Positions 16,088 to 24,552 of a stretch of 64,000 bases of DNA are shown in pieces. The stretch spans positions 124,001 to 188,000 of the forward strand of contig NZ_FNFN01000001.1 in NCBI RefSeq assembly GCF_900101045.1, written 5' to 3'. Each line of letters begins with the position of its first letter. Position 1 is the stretch's first letter. Position numbers and translations under genes: made by a program. Origin of the DNA: Nocardioides sp. YR527. GTDB taxonomy: Bacteria > Actinomycetota > Actinomycetes > Propionibacteriales > Nocardioidaceae. The notes below the pieces were generated by a model, which saw only the letters and a program-made list of their open reading frames with translations, had not been told where the DNA came from and did no database searches.

Positions 16088-16624
16088 GTGCCTGCTCCGA
16101 AGCGACCCAGCTCGATCCCCGGCGTCGGGGCCCCTGAGAAGGTGGTCCCGACGGCGGCGGTGCGTGTCGTCGTCGAGGACGAGTGGCCGGCGCTCAAGAA
16201 GGTGCGCCTCGCGGCTCTCCAGGACACACCTCGTGCGTTCTGGGCCTCCTACGACGAGGTGGTGACCTGGCCCGACGAGCGTTGGCGGCTGTGGGCGGCC
16301 TCCGGTGCCGCCTACATCGCCTGGCTCGGCGAGAATCCCTCAGGGCTCGCCGCCGGGATCATCCATGACGACGAGCACCACCTGATCAACATGTGGCTCG
16401 CCCCCGAGGCGCGTGGTCACGGCCTGGCCGAGGGGCTCATCCTGGCTGTTGCCGGCTGGGCGCGTCGTGACGGCGCCTCGGTGCTGACCCTGTGGGTCGT
16501 CGACGGCAACGAGTCCGGGCGCCGCCTCTACGAACGCCTCGGTTTCGAGCTCACCGGTGAGACGCAGCCCTTCCCCGAGGGCGACCCGCGCACCGAGTCG
16601 AAGATGGCGCTCCGCCTCACCTGA
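16088..16624 (+). CDS. GNAT family N-acetyltransferase
   Basis: A 178-residue protein with the GNAT fold. The acetyl-CoA segment reads NMWLAPEARGHGLAEGLILAVAGWA, followed by LTLWVVDGNESGRRLYERLGFELTGE, the usual strand-6/helix-4 signature. The first 25 residues are a non-conserved extension. The GTG start is four bases after the glyA stop, so the gene probably shares the glyA transcript. It acetylates an unknown amine; nothing in the sequence gives the substrate. Confidence 0.85.
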   Translation: MPAPKRPSSIPGVGAPEKVVPTAAVRVVVEDEWPALKKVRLAALQDTPRAFWASYDEVVTWPDERWRLWAASGAAYIAWLGENPSGLAAGIIHDDEHHLINMWLAPEARGHGLAEGLILAVAGWARRDGASVLTLWVVDGNESGRRLYERLGFELTGETQPFPEGDPRTESKMALRLT

Positions 16625-16629
16625 GCCTC

Positions 16630-17397
16630 ATGGCCGATCCGCGCGAGGGCGTGACCACTGACGGTCTGATCGTCACGGGAGCACGTCGGGACCGAGTGCC
16701 GTCCGCATTCGAGCCGGTCCTTGCGTACGTCCTCGGGCGGGTCCCGCCGGAGGTGGCGGTCCACGTCTACGGTTCGGTCGCCAACGGCACGGCCACGGTG
16801 CCCACCTCCGACGTCGACCTGCTGACGATCGGGCTCCCGGCGGCCGACGCCGCCGGGCTCGGCGCCGAGGCGTCGGCGGCTTTCGCTGAGGTCTGTCGCG
16901 GCGTGGAGATCGCGGCGGCATCCTCGGACGACTATCTCGGCGAGGGCGATGAGGCGTACGGCAACCGGGTCTTCCTGCGCCACTACTGCGCGCATCTGGC
17001 AGGCCCCGATCCGGGCGCCGGCCTGCCCGGATTCCCGGCGGATGCCCGCGCCGCCCGCGGATTCAACGGCGACATCGAGCGGTCCCTGCGCAGGTGGCGC
17101 GCAGCCCTCGGCCGCGACGACCCCAGCGACCTGTCCCGCCGGATCGCGCGCAAGTCCCTCCTCGCCCTGGCCGGTCTGGTCAGCGTCCACGACGGCACCT
17201 GGACCACCGACCGTTCCGCCGCCGCCCGCTGGAGCGAGATCGAACCGGCGCTGGCGCCCCAGCTGGCCAGGCTCCGAACGCTGTGCGGCAGCGGCGGCGG
17301 TTCCGCCGACGAGACCGAGGCGCTCCTTGCCTCCGGTGGCGTGATCGAGTCCATCGCCACCCGCTTCGCCGCCGAGATCGGGTTGTGGCAGGCCTAG
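16630..17397 (+). CDS. Nucleotidyltransferase-domain protein
   Basis: 255 residues. The N-terminal 110 residues carry the polymerase-beta-type motif VYGSVANGTATVPTSDVDLLTIG, with the GS and DxD elements that bind nucleotide and metal. A helical C-terminal domain with GFNGDIERSLRRWRAAL follows. It resembles aminoglycoside-type or MNT-like nucleotidyltransferases. It begins six bases after the acetyltransferase stop and may be in the same transcript. The target is unknown. Confidence 0.75.
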   Translation: MADPREGVTTDGLIVTGARRDRVPSAFEPVLAYVLGRVPPEVAVHVYGSVANGTATVPTSDVDLLTIGLPAADAAGLGAEASAAFAEVCRGVEIAAASSDDYLGEGDEAYGNRVFLRHYCAHLAGPDPGAGLPGFPADARAARGFNGDIERSLRRWRAALGRDDPSDLSRRIARKSLLALAGLVSVHDGTWTTDRSAAARWSEIEPALAPQLARLRTLCGSGGGSADETEALLASGGVIESIATRFAAEIGLWQA

Positions 17398-17407
17398 ACT
17401 CGGCCCG

Positions 17408-17701
17408 GTGACGAGTGATGAGGTCGAGGTCAGCGCCCTGGCGATCAATGTCGCCGTTCCCGAAGCCCTTCAGTGGACGGACACCCGCCGCGACGTGGTC
17501 TTCCGGCTCAGCACCCTCAACGTACGCCTCCTGCCCGACGGGCGTCTCGCGGCCAAGGCCTACGGCCGTCCGGTCGAGGGCGGCCGCAGCGCCTACACCT
17601 CGTTCCCGGTCCCGGACCGCCCCGAGCTGACCGCACTGATCAGCGAAGCCGCGCAGGTGGCTGCGGAGCGGTGGCGGGCGGCGTACGCTCCACAAGCATG
17701 A
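17408..17701 (+). CDS. Hypothetical protein
   Basis: A 97-residue soluble protein that I do not recognise. It is preceded by CTAGACT ten or so bases before the GTG, which would suit a leaderless start. The middle reads LRLSTLNVRLLPDGRLAAKAYG-like text with a C-terminal helix rich in Ala. Its last four bases overlap the ATG of the next gene, which supports it being real and coupled to the YjbR-type gene. Confidence 0.6.
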   Translation: MTSDEVEVSALAINVAVPEALQWTDTRRDVVFRLSTLNVRLLPDGRLAAKAYGRPVEGGRSAYTSFPVPDRPELTALISEAAQVAAERWRAAYAPQA

Positions 17702-18012
17702 CCCCGGACGAGGTCGACGCCTTCGTGTCCACCCTGGACGGCTGCCGCCACAAACCACGCGGCTGGTACGTCAACGACCGCCTGGTGGCCCGGCTCGTCG
17801 ACGCGAGGACCCTGCTCGTCCGGGTTCCGATCGAACGCCGCGAGGACCTGATCGAACGCTGGCCGGACGCGTTCGGCATCCCGCCCAGGATGGAGGCGCA
17901 CCACAAGATCGAGGCCTACCTCGAACGTGCCGCCCCCGAAGCCGTCCGCGAGGCGATCCGGCGCGCCTGGGAGTTCCAGCGCTACTCCGGCTTGCGCCAG
18001 ACCGACACGTGA
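17698..18012 (+). CDS. MmcQ/YjbR family protein
   Basis: A 104-residue protein with the MmcQ/YjbR fold: a region around RERREDLIERWPDAFGIPP-like sequence, and the C-terminal HHKIEAYLERAAPEAVREAI and RRAWEFQRYSGL helix. Family members resemble the DNA-binding domain of double-wing proteins, but few have a known role. The ATG overlaps the upstream stop by four bases. The last 31 bases overlap the 3' end of the minus-strand methyltransferase gene. Confidence 0.75.
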   Translation: MTPDEVDAFVSTLDGCRHKPRGWYVNDRLVARLVDARTLLVRVPIERREDLIERWPDAFGIPPRMEAHHKIEAYLERAAPEAVREAIRRAWEFQRYSGLRQTDT

Positions 18013-18731
18013 CTCGTGGACTCGCTGGTGAACGCGGAGCGGTCCCAGCCGGCGTACCTCGACTCCGGCGTCATCACCGCCAGCCGCGCCATCAGGTCCA
18101 GCTCGGAGGGCCACACGAACCGGAAGTTGTGCGCCCCGTACCGGAAGCGGCCGTCGGCGTCGCGGGTGTAGTGGTGCGAGGTCGCCTGCTGGGTGACCAG
18201 GTCGTAGGTGTCGAACCCGAGGTGAGCTGCGGAGACGTCGAACGGGATCGCGGGGCTGCCCGGCGGAAGCCGCCGCAGACCCGGCACGCCGACCTCGACC
18301 AGGAAGCGTCCGCCCGGCGCCAGATGACGAGCGGCGTTGGCGAAGCAGGCGACCTGCTCCTCCTGCGTACGCAGGTTCCCGATCGTGTTGAAGACCAGGT
18401 AGACCAACGAGTACGTCCCCACCCCGGGTGCCTCGGCAGCGGCCATGTCACCGACCACGACCGGGATCGTCGCCTCGTCCACCTTGCGGCGCAGCACGTC
18501 GACCATCGGCTGGGACAGCTCGATGCCCGTAACCGGCACACCCAGCTCCCGCAGCGGTACGCCGATCCGGCCCGTCCCGATGGCGAGCTCGAGCGCGGGG
18601 CCGTCGCCGGCGAGCTCGGCGAGGAGCCGGGCCACCGGCCCGGTCACCTCGGCCGAGTTGACCCAGTCGTCGGGGTCGTCGTAGCGCTCGGCGTCGTCGC
18701 GGGTCCACAGGTCGCTGCTGGTCATGGGCAT
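17982..18731 (-). CDS. Class I SAM-dependent methyltransferase
   Basis: About 249 residues with a standard Rossmann methyltransferase core: motif I LELAIGTGRIGVPL, VTGIELSQPMVDVLRRK for the ribose-binding acidic loop, and SLVYLVFNTIGNL for motif IV. A C-terminal beta-rich half (RFRYGAHNFRFVWPSELDLMAR) follows, as in many methyltransferases of the type next to antibiotic or small-molecule genes. Three starts are possible (GTG 18752, ATG 18731, ATG 18725); no clear ribosome site separates them. The substrate is unknown. Confidence 0.8.
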   Translation of the reverse strand: MPMTSSDLWTRDDAERYDDPDDWVNSAEVTGPVARLLAELAGDGPALELAIGTGRIGVPLRELGVPVTGIELSQPMVDVLRRKVDEATIPVVVGDMAAAEAPGVGTYSLVYLVFNTIGNLRTQEEQVACFANAARHLAPGGRFLVEVGVPGLRRLPPGSPAIPFDVSAAHLGFDTYDLVTQQATSHHYTRDADGRFRYGAHNFRFVWPSELDLMARLAVMTPESRYAGWDRSAFTSESTSHVSVWRKPE

Positions 18732-18786
18732 CGACTCTGCCCGGCGAGACACCCCGGGCGCGAACGATTTAGGGCTCTCGGCCGGA

Positions 18787-19479
18787 TCAGAGCCAGGAGT
18801 AGCCGACCTCGGGTCGGCCGCCGCTGGGACCGTAACGGACCCCGCGCGCGGCCAGGCCCTTGTCGGCGAGGTGCTCGAGGTAGCGCCGCGCGGTCACCCG
18901 CGACGAGCCGACGACGGCGGCGACCTCGCTCGCCGAGAGGTCACCGGAGGCCTCGCGCAGCGCGGCCGTCACGGCGCGCAGGGTCTCCGCGCTCATGCCC
19001 TTGGGCAGCGGTGTGCTCCCGGTGGGCCGCAGCGACCCCAGGAGCTGGTCGACCTCGTCCTGGACGACCTCCTCGGGGGCAGCGTCGAGCCGGGCACGAT
19101 AGTCGGCGTACTGCTCGAGCTTGTCCCGGAACGTCGCGAACGTGAACGGCTTGAGCAGATAGAGCACGACCCCCTGCACGACTGCCTGCCGCACCACCTT
19201 GGTGTCCCGCGCCGCCGTCACCGCGATCACGTCGCACAGGTGCCCGGCAGCACGCAGCCTGCTGAGCAGCCCGAGCCCGTGCCCGTCGGGCAGGTTCATG
19301 TCGAGCAGGATCAGGTCCACCGGAGTGCCCGCGTCGCGGGCCGCGTCGAGCGCGCGGACCGCCTCGCGCGCCGACCGCGCGATCCCGGCCAGGGCGAAGC
19401 CCGAGACCCTCCCGACGTACGCCGCATGGGCCTCGGCCGCGAGCGCCTCGTCCTCGACCACCAGCACCTTGACACTCAT
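18787..19479 (-). CDS. CitB/DcuR-type response regulator
   Basis: A 230-residue regulator. The receiver domain (1-120) has the acidic pair VEDE, the phospho-acceptor Asp in LILLDMNLPDGHGL, the Thr in IAVTAARD and the Lys in YLLKPF. The C-terminal part (about 160-225) holds a winged HTH of the CitT/DcuR kind (SASEVAAVVGSSRVTARRYLEHL). Its start overlaps the stop of the kinase gene by four bases. It should activate dctA, which is divergent from the kinase, in response to C4-dicarboxylates or citrate. Confidence 0.9.
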   Translation of the reverse strand: MSVKVLVVEDEALAAEAHAAYVGRVSGFALAGIARSAREAVRALDAARDAGTPVDLILLDMNLPDGHGLGLLSRLRAAGHLCDVIAVTAARDTKVVRQAVVQGVVLYLLKPFTFATFRDKLEQYADYRARLDAAPEEVVQDEVDQLLGSLRPTGSTPLPKGMSAETLRAVTAALREASGDLSASEVAAVVGSSRVTARRYLEHLADKGLAARGVRYGPSGGRPEVGYSWL

Positions 19480-21080
19480 GCGGCCACCTCCGTAGCGAGG
19501 GTGACGGTGAACTCGGCCCCACCGAGGTGCGAGCGGCCGATGACGACCTCGCCACCATGACGTCGGGCGATCTGGCCGACCAGCGCGAGACCCAGGCCCC
19601 GGCCCGTGCCGGGCTCGGCCTTCGTGGTCCAGCCGCGGTCGAGGACGCGCGCCGAGTCTGCCTCGTCCAGCCCCGGACCGCTGTCGCCGACGCGCACCGT
19701 GAGGGTGTCGTCGTCACCGGTGAGGTGGACCTCGACCTGGCGGGACTCGAAGCCGGAGACGGCGTCGAAGGCGTTGTCGACGAGGTTGCCCAGCACCGTC
19801 ACCAGGTCGCGGGGCGGGATGCCCGTGCCGGGCGGCACCTCGCCGACGATGCGGAACTCGACGCCCTGCTCGGCCGCCTCGGCCGACTTGCCGAGCAGGA
19901 GCGCGGCCACGACGGGATCCTCGACCGCACCGACGACCCGGTCGGTGAGGAGCTGGGCGACCTGGAGCTCCTCGGTGGCGAACTCGACCGCATCCTGCTC
20001 CCTGCCCATCTCGATCAGGGACACCACCGTGTGGAGCCGGTTGGCCGCCTCGTGGTTCTGCGACCGGAGCGACTCGGTGAGGCGGCGTACGACCTCGAGC
20101 TCGCCGGTCACCGAGCGCAGCTCGGTGTGGTCGCGCAGCGTCACCACGGCGCCGACCTCGCGGCCGTCCCACAGCGCCGGTGCCGAGGAGACGACGAGGA
20201 TCCGCTCGCCGGCGAGGTAGAGGTCGTCGGACTCGGCGGTGCGGCCGCGGGCGGCGGCGACCAGTCCCGGGGCCAGGCCGAGGTCCTCGATCCGGGTGCC
20301 GATGACGTCGCCCGGGAGCGCCAGCAGGCGCCGCGCCTCGTCGTTGACCAGCTGAACGCGCCCCTCTCCGTCGAGCAGGAGCAGACCCTCGCGGACCGAG
20401 TGGAGGACGGCGGAGTAGTACTCGTACATCCGGGCCAGCTCCCGCTCGCCCATGCCGTGGGTCAGCCGGTGCAGGCGCCGGCTCAGCAGCCAGGCACCGG
20501 TCAGCCCGACGGCCAGCACGAGCGCGCCGCACAGCAGCACGATCGTGACGTCGCGCCGCAGACCGCGGTTGATGTCGCTGACCGTGATGCCGACGGATAC
20601 GAGCGCGACGACCTCGTCGCCGGCCTCGACCGGAACCACCGACCGCACCGACGGTCCGAGCGTGCCGGTGTACTGCTGGGTGAAGACCTCACCGTCGGGC
20701 GCGCCACCGAGGTCGCCGACGAACTTCCCGCCGATCTGGCGCGGATCGGTGTGGGTGTAGCGGGTGCGGTCCAGGTCCATCACCACGACGAAGTCGGTGT
20801 CGGTGTCGCGGCGTACCTGCTCGGTCCAGGGCTGGAGGGTCGCCGTCGGGTCATCGCCCCGCAGCGCCGTACGGACCGTGGGGGAGTCGGCGACGGTCTG
20901 GGCGACGGCCACCGCACGCTGGGTGGCGCGGCTGTAGGAGTCGCGCTGGGCGTCGTAGGAGGCCATCAGGATGCCGGTGACGACGAGCAGCAGCACCGTG
21001 CCGAACTGGAGGAGCAGAACCTGCTGGGCCACCGGCCGATCGCGGAGAACGCGGGGGCGGAACGGGTGGACACGGGACAC
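19476..21080 (-). CDS. CitA/DcuS-type sensor histidine kinase
   Basis: 534 residues: a transmembrane helix (QFGTVLLLVVTGILM), an extracytoplasmic PAS-like sensor (about 45-180, with FVVVMDLDRTRYTHTDP), a second helix (VTIVLLCGALVLAVGLTGAWL), a cytoplasmic PAS (SVREGLLLLDGEGRVQLVN), a DcuS-type phospho-acceptor helix with His in LRSQNHEAANRLH, and a GHKL ATPase domain (LVDNAFDA, GDSGPGL, GRGLGLALV). It senses an external carboxylate and phosphorylates the regulator. The GTG at 21080 is chosen because the sequence upstream is the divergent promoter region. It sits back to back with dctA. Confidence 0.9.
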   Translation of the reverse strand: MSRVHPFRPRVLRDRPVAQQVLLLQFGTVLLLVVTGILMASYDAQRDSYSRATQRAVAVAQTVADSPTVRTALRGDDPTATLQPWTEQVRRDTDTDFVVVMDLDRTRYTHTDPRQIGGKFVGDLGGAPDGEVFTQQYTGTLGPSVRSVVPVEAGDEVVALVSVGITVSDINRGLRRDVTIVLLCGALVLAVGLTGAWLLSRRLHRLTHGMGERELARMYEYYSAVLHSVREGLLLLDGEGRVQLVNDEARRLLALPGDVIGTRIEDLGLAPGLVAAARGRTAESDDLYLAGERILVVSSAPALWDGREVGAVVTLRDHTELRSVTGELEVVRRLTESLRSQNHEAANRLHTVVSLIEMGREQDAVEFATEELQVAQLLTDRVVGAVEDPVVAALLLGKSAEAAEQGVEFRIVGEVPPGTGIPPRDLVTVLGNLVDNAFDAVSGFESRQVEVHLTGDDDTLTVRVGDSGPGLDEADSARVLDRGWTTKAEPGTGRGLGLALVGQIARRHGGEVVIGRSHLGGAEFTVTLATEVAA

Positions 21081-21125
21081 GACCTCATTCTGGACCACCT
21101 CCGTCGCGCGGTTGTGATCGTGGCC

Positions 21126-21189
21126 ACGAACACAACGAACACAACAGTGACGGTCGTCACGTTCTCCCGGAGAGTTGCCCGAGTTGCCC
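21126..21189. promoter_or_regulatory. Repeat-rich divergent regulatory region of kinase and dctA
   Basis: The 142-base gap holds a tandem 9-mer (ACGAACACA at 21126-21134 and 21135-21143), an inverted repeat GTGAC-GGTC-GTCAC (21147-21160), and another tandem 9-mer (GAGTTGCCC at 21172-21180 and 21181-21189). These are candidate sites for the adjacent response regulator. Confidence 0.5.
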
Positions 21190-21222
21190 CGGAGGGCAGG
21201 ACACACCGGACCAGGAGGAACG

Positions 21223-22572
21223 ATGAGCACGACCCCCACAGAGACAAGACCCAAGAAGGACCGAACACACTATCTCTACATCGCGGTGATCGCCGCGGTG
21301 GTCCTCGGCATCCTGGTCGGGCTGATCGCCCCGTCGTTCGCGGTGGAGCTGAAGCCGATCGGCACGGCGTTCGTGAACCTGATCAAGATGATGATCCAGC
21401 CGATCATCTTCTGCACCCTGGTCATCGGCGTCGGCTCGGTCGCCAGCGCGGCCAAGGTCGGCAAGGTCGGTGGCCTGGCGCTGATCTACTTCATCGTGAT
21501 GTCCACGGTCGCCCTGACGATCGGCATGATCGTCGGCAACATCATCGACCCGGGCACCGGTCTCCAGCTGAGCTCGGACGCGTCCGGAGCAGGCCAGGAG
21601 GCGGCCTCGGAGGGGCACGCGAGCACGACCGACTTCCTCCTCAGCATCATCCCGACCTCGCTCTTCTCGGCGCTGACCTCCGGCGTGGTGCTGCAGACCC
21701 TGCTGGTCGCGCTGCTGGTCGGCTTCGCGCTGCAGCGGATGGGGGAGTCGGGCAAGCCGATCCTCAACGCGATCACCGCGATCCAGAACCTGATCTTCCG
21801 GGTGCTCGCGATGATCATGTGGGCAGCCCCGGTCGGCGCCTTCGGTGCCATCGCCGGTGTGGTGGGCGAGACCGGTATCGACGCCCTCAAGAGCCTCGCC
21901 GTCATCATGATCGCCTTCTACGTCACCTGCGCGATCTTCGTCTTCGGCATCCTGGGTGCGCTCCTCAAGCTGGCCACCGGCGTGAACATCTTCAAGCTGC
22001 TCAAGTACCTGGCCCGCGAGTTCCTGCTCATCCTCTCCACCAGCTCGTCCGAGTCGGCCCTCCCGCGCCTGATCGCGAAGATGGAGCACGCCGGTGTCGA
22101 GAAGGCGACGGTCGGTGTCGTGGTCCCCACGGGCTACTCGTTCAACCTGGACGGCACCGCGATCTACCTGACGATGGCCTCGATCTTCATCGCCGACGCG
22201 ATGGGTGACCCGCTGAGCATCGGCGAGCAGATCGGCCTGCTGCTGTTCATGATGATCGCCTCCAAGGGTGCCGCCGGCGTCACCGGTGCGGGCCTGGCGA
22301 CCCTGGCCGGCGGGCTGCAGTCCCACCGCCCGGAGATGGTCGACGGGGTCGGGCTCATCGTGGGCATCGACCGGTTCATGTCCGAGGCCCGCGCGCTGAC
22401 CAACTTCGCCGGCAATTCGGTCGCCACCGTCCTGGTCGGCCACTGGACCAGGACCATCGACCACGGCCGGCTCGACCGTGTCCTGGACGGTCAGGACCCC
22501 TTCGACGAGACGACCATGGTCGACGACCACGCGGCTCCGCCCGCAGCGGAGACCGACAAGGCGCGCGTCTAG
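21223..22572 (+). CDS. dctA: C4-dicarboxylate:cation symporter (DAACS family)
   Basis: A 449-residue transporter of the glutamate/dicarboxylate family with about eight helices and two re-entrant loops. Diagnostic segments are SSSESALPRLIAKMEHAGVE-type text for hairpin 1, VVPTGYSFNLDGTAIYLTMA for helix 7, and SKGAAGVTGAGLATLAG for hairpin 2. It imports succinate, malate or fumarate with Na+ or H+. AGGAGGAACG gives a good ribosome site before the ATG at 21223. The two-component genes next door probably control it. A hairpin terminator follows 12 bases after the stop. Confidence 0.92.
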   Translation: MSTTPTETRPKKDRTHYLYIAVIAAVVLGILVGLIAPSFAVELKPIGTAFVNLIKMMIQPIIFCTLVIGVGSVASAAKVGKVGGLALIYFIVMSTVALTIGMIVGNIIDPGTGLQLSSDASGAGQEAASEGHASTTDFLLSIIPTSLFSALTSGVVLQTLLVALLVGFALQRMGESGKPILNAITAIQNLIFRVLAMIMWAAPVGAFGAIAGVVGETGIDALKSLAVIMIAFYVTCAIFVFGILGALLKLATGVNIFKLLKYLAREFLLILSTSSSESALPRLIAKMEHAGVEKATVGVVVPTGYSFNLDGTAIYLTMASIFIADAMGDPLSIGEQIGLLLFMMIASKGAAGVTGAGLATLAGGLQSHRPEMVDGVGLIVGIDRFMSEARALTNFAGNSVATVLVGHWTRTIDHGRLDRVLDGQDPFDETTMVDDHAAPPAAETDKARV

Positions 22573-22583
22573 ACCCCACGACA

Positions 22584-22625
22584 GCAGGCCGTACGCCGCG
22601 CGGGCACGCGCGACGTACGGCCTGC
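22584..22625. terminator. Bidirectional terminator hairpin
   Basis: GCAGGCCGTACG (22584-22595) pairs with CGTACGGCCTGC (22614-22625), and the inner CGCGC/GCGCG extends the stem. It separates the convergent dctA and membrane-protein genes. Confidence 0.8.
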
Positions 22626-22645
22626 CGTCGTCGGGGCACGACCTG

Positions 22646-22993
22646 TCATCGGTTGCGGTAGAGGATGCGCGCCAGCTCGAACGGCGCGACGCGCCACGAT
22701 CCGATCGGCTCGTCGTCGAGCCCGATGCGGCCGAGCGCGGCGATGATCCAGGAGGACGCGAAGCAGCCGACGCCGGCGATGGCCCAGATCCCGACCGTAC
22801 GCCAGGCCAGGCCGCCGCCGAAGGCCCGGAAGATGCCGATGACGGCAGCGATCACGGCGATCGCCGCGATCAGCCAGAAGAGGATCGAGCAGATGACAGC
22901 GGCCAACCGGCCGGCCACGGCGAGCGGGTCGCGAGGAGGCTGGTGAGGGGGCCCTTGACCGGGGCCTTGATGGGGAGGGTGCGGATAGTTCAT
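22646..22993 (-). CDS. Small membrane protein with Pro/His-rich N-terminus
   Basis: A 115-residue protein that I do not recognise by family. The first 25 residues are rich in Pro, His, Gln and Gly (NYPHPPHQGPGQGPPHQPP). Two or three hydrophobic segments follow (AAVICSILFWLIAAIAVIAAVIGIF and TVGIWAIAGVGCFASSWIIAAL), then a short conserved-looking tail. It stands alone on the minus strand, divergent from the sugar ABC genes. The start ATG at 22993 is the only reasonable one. Confidence 0.65.
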   Translation of the reverse strand: MNYPHPPHQGPGQGPPHQPPRDPLAVAGRLAAVICSILFWLIAAIAVIAAVIGIFRAFGGGLAWRTVGIWAIAGVGCFASSWIIAALGRIGLDDEPIGSWRVAPFELARILYRNR

Positions 22994-23244
22994 TTGGGCG
23001 CTGATTCTGGCCTAACTCCGCTGCCGGAGTCACACCGGGCTGGCGGGTCTTCCTGGCACCGGAGTGCGTGAGCGGTATCCTCCTGCGCGTTCTCGGGTAA
23101 GTGTTCGACAATTTGCCCGGGACATCGATGGACCGTAGCGACTAATGTTACGGAGATCACATAACGAGGCGATGCCTCGTGGACCCGACGCGGCCTGCGT
23201 GGCACGACTCCGTGGATCAAACGACGATGGAGGGTGCAATTCAG

Positions 23245-24552
23245 ATGCACGTGCGAAAGTGGCAAATCGGAGCAGTGGTCGCAGGTCTGCTCGCCGTGAC
23301 CGGGTGCGGCGTCCCCGGTGGCGGAGGCAGCAACGATGCCGGCGACACCGAAGAGGGCGACGGCAGCATCCAGATCCTCGGCGCGATCCCCGAGGGCGAG
23401 GCAGTGGGGCTCAACGCGGCCCTCGACACGTTCACCGAGGAGACCGGGATCGAGGTGACCTACACCCCCTCGGCGGACTTCACCACCGAGATCCGCACCA
23501 AGGTCAACGGAAACGACGCGCCCGACATCGCGTTCTTCCCGCAGCCCGGTCTGGTCGGCGACCTGACCGAGTCGGGTGACACGCTCCCGCTCGACGACCT
23601 CATCGACGTCGGCTCGCTCGACGACACCATGATCCCCGGCCTGATGGACTCGGTCGAGATCGACGACAAGACCTACGGCGTCCCGATCCGCGTCTCGATG
23701 AAGTCGCTGGTCTGGACCCCGAAGAACTTCGAGCAGGCCGGCTACAAGACGCCCACGACCTGGGACGAGCTGCGGGGCCTCGAGGACCAGATGATCGCCA
23801 AGGGCCAGACCCCGTGGTGCCTCGGCGCCGAGGCCGGTGCCGACACCGGCTGGGTCTACACCGACTGGGTCGAGGAGATCGTCCTGCGCCAGGAAGGCCC
23901 GGAGTTCTACGACGACTGGGTCTCCCACGAGGTCCCCTTCAACGACCCGAAGATCGTCGAGGCGATCGAGACCATGGGCGACATCATCAACAAGCCGAAG
24001 AACGTCCGCGGCGGGGCCGACGGCACCCTGAGCGAGCCCTTCGGCGACTCCCCGCTCCCGCTCTTCGACGCGAAGCCGGGCTGCCAGATGCACCGCCAGG
24101 CCAACTTCATCACCACCTTCTTCCCGAAGGACGTCCAGCAGGACCTGGCCGGCAACGTCGGCGTCTTCGCGCTCCCGGGCAACATGGAGGGCGGCTTCGA
24201 GGGCAACCCGGTGCTCGGCGGTGGTGACATGGCGACCGCCTTCACCAACGACACCGACGTGGTGGAGCTGATGGAGTTCTTCGCGTCTCCCGACTTCGGT
24301 GCCGAATGGGCCGCGGCCGGTGGCTGGCTCTCGCCGAGCACGGAGTTCGACAACTCCCAGTACGCCGACCCGATGTTCGGTGAGATCGCGACCCTGCTGC
24401 AGGACGCCGACACCTTCCGCTTCGACGGTTCGGACCTGATGCCCGCGCAGGTCGGCGCCGGCACGTTCTGGAGCGAGATGAACGCCTATGTCGGAGGTGA
24501 GAAGAGCGCTCAGGAGGCTGCCGACGCGATCGAGGAGAGCTGGCGAGGATGA
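23245..24552 (+). CDS. Sugar ABC transporter substrate-binding lipoprotein (AglE-like)
   Basis: 435 residues: a lipoprotein signal (GAVVAGLLAVTGC, mature Cys at about residue 18) and an extracellular solute-binding domain of family 1. The IQILGAIPEGEAVGLNAALDTF opening, PTTWDELRGLEDQMIAKG and AFTNDTDVVELMEFFASPDFGAEWA are typical of AglE-like alpha-glucoside binders. The ATG at 23245 follows GGAGGG by about ten bases and gives a proper signal peptide. The stop overlaps the first permease ATG by four bases. The sugar is probably an oligosaccharide; which one is not known. Confidence 0.88.
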   Translation: MHVRKWQIGAVVAGLLAVTGCGVPGGGGSNDAGDTEEGDGSIQILGAIPEGEAVGLNAALDTFTEETGIEVTYTPSADFTTEIRTKVNGNDAPDIAFFPQPGLVGDLTESGDTLPLDDLIDVGSLDDTMIPGLMDSVEIDDKTYGVPIRVSMKSLVWTPKNFEQAGYKTPTTWDELRGLEDQMIAKGQTPWCLGAEAGADTGWVYTDWVEEIVLRQEGPEFYDDWVSHEVPFNDPKIVEAIETMGDIINKPKNVRGGADGTLSEPFGDSPLPLFDAKPGCQMHRQANFITTFFPKDVQQDLAGNVGVFALPGNMEGGFEGNPVLGGGDMATAFTNDTDVVELMEFFASPDFGAEWAAAGGWLSPSTEFDNSQYADPMFGEIATLLQDADTFRFDGSDLMPAQVGAGTFWSEMNAYVGGEKSAQEAADAIEESWRG

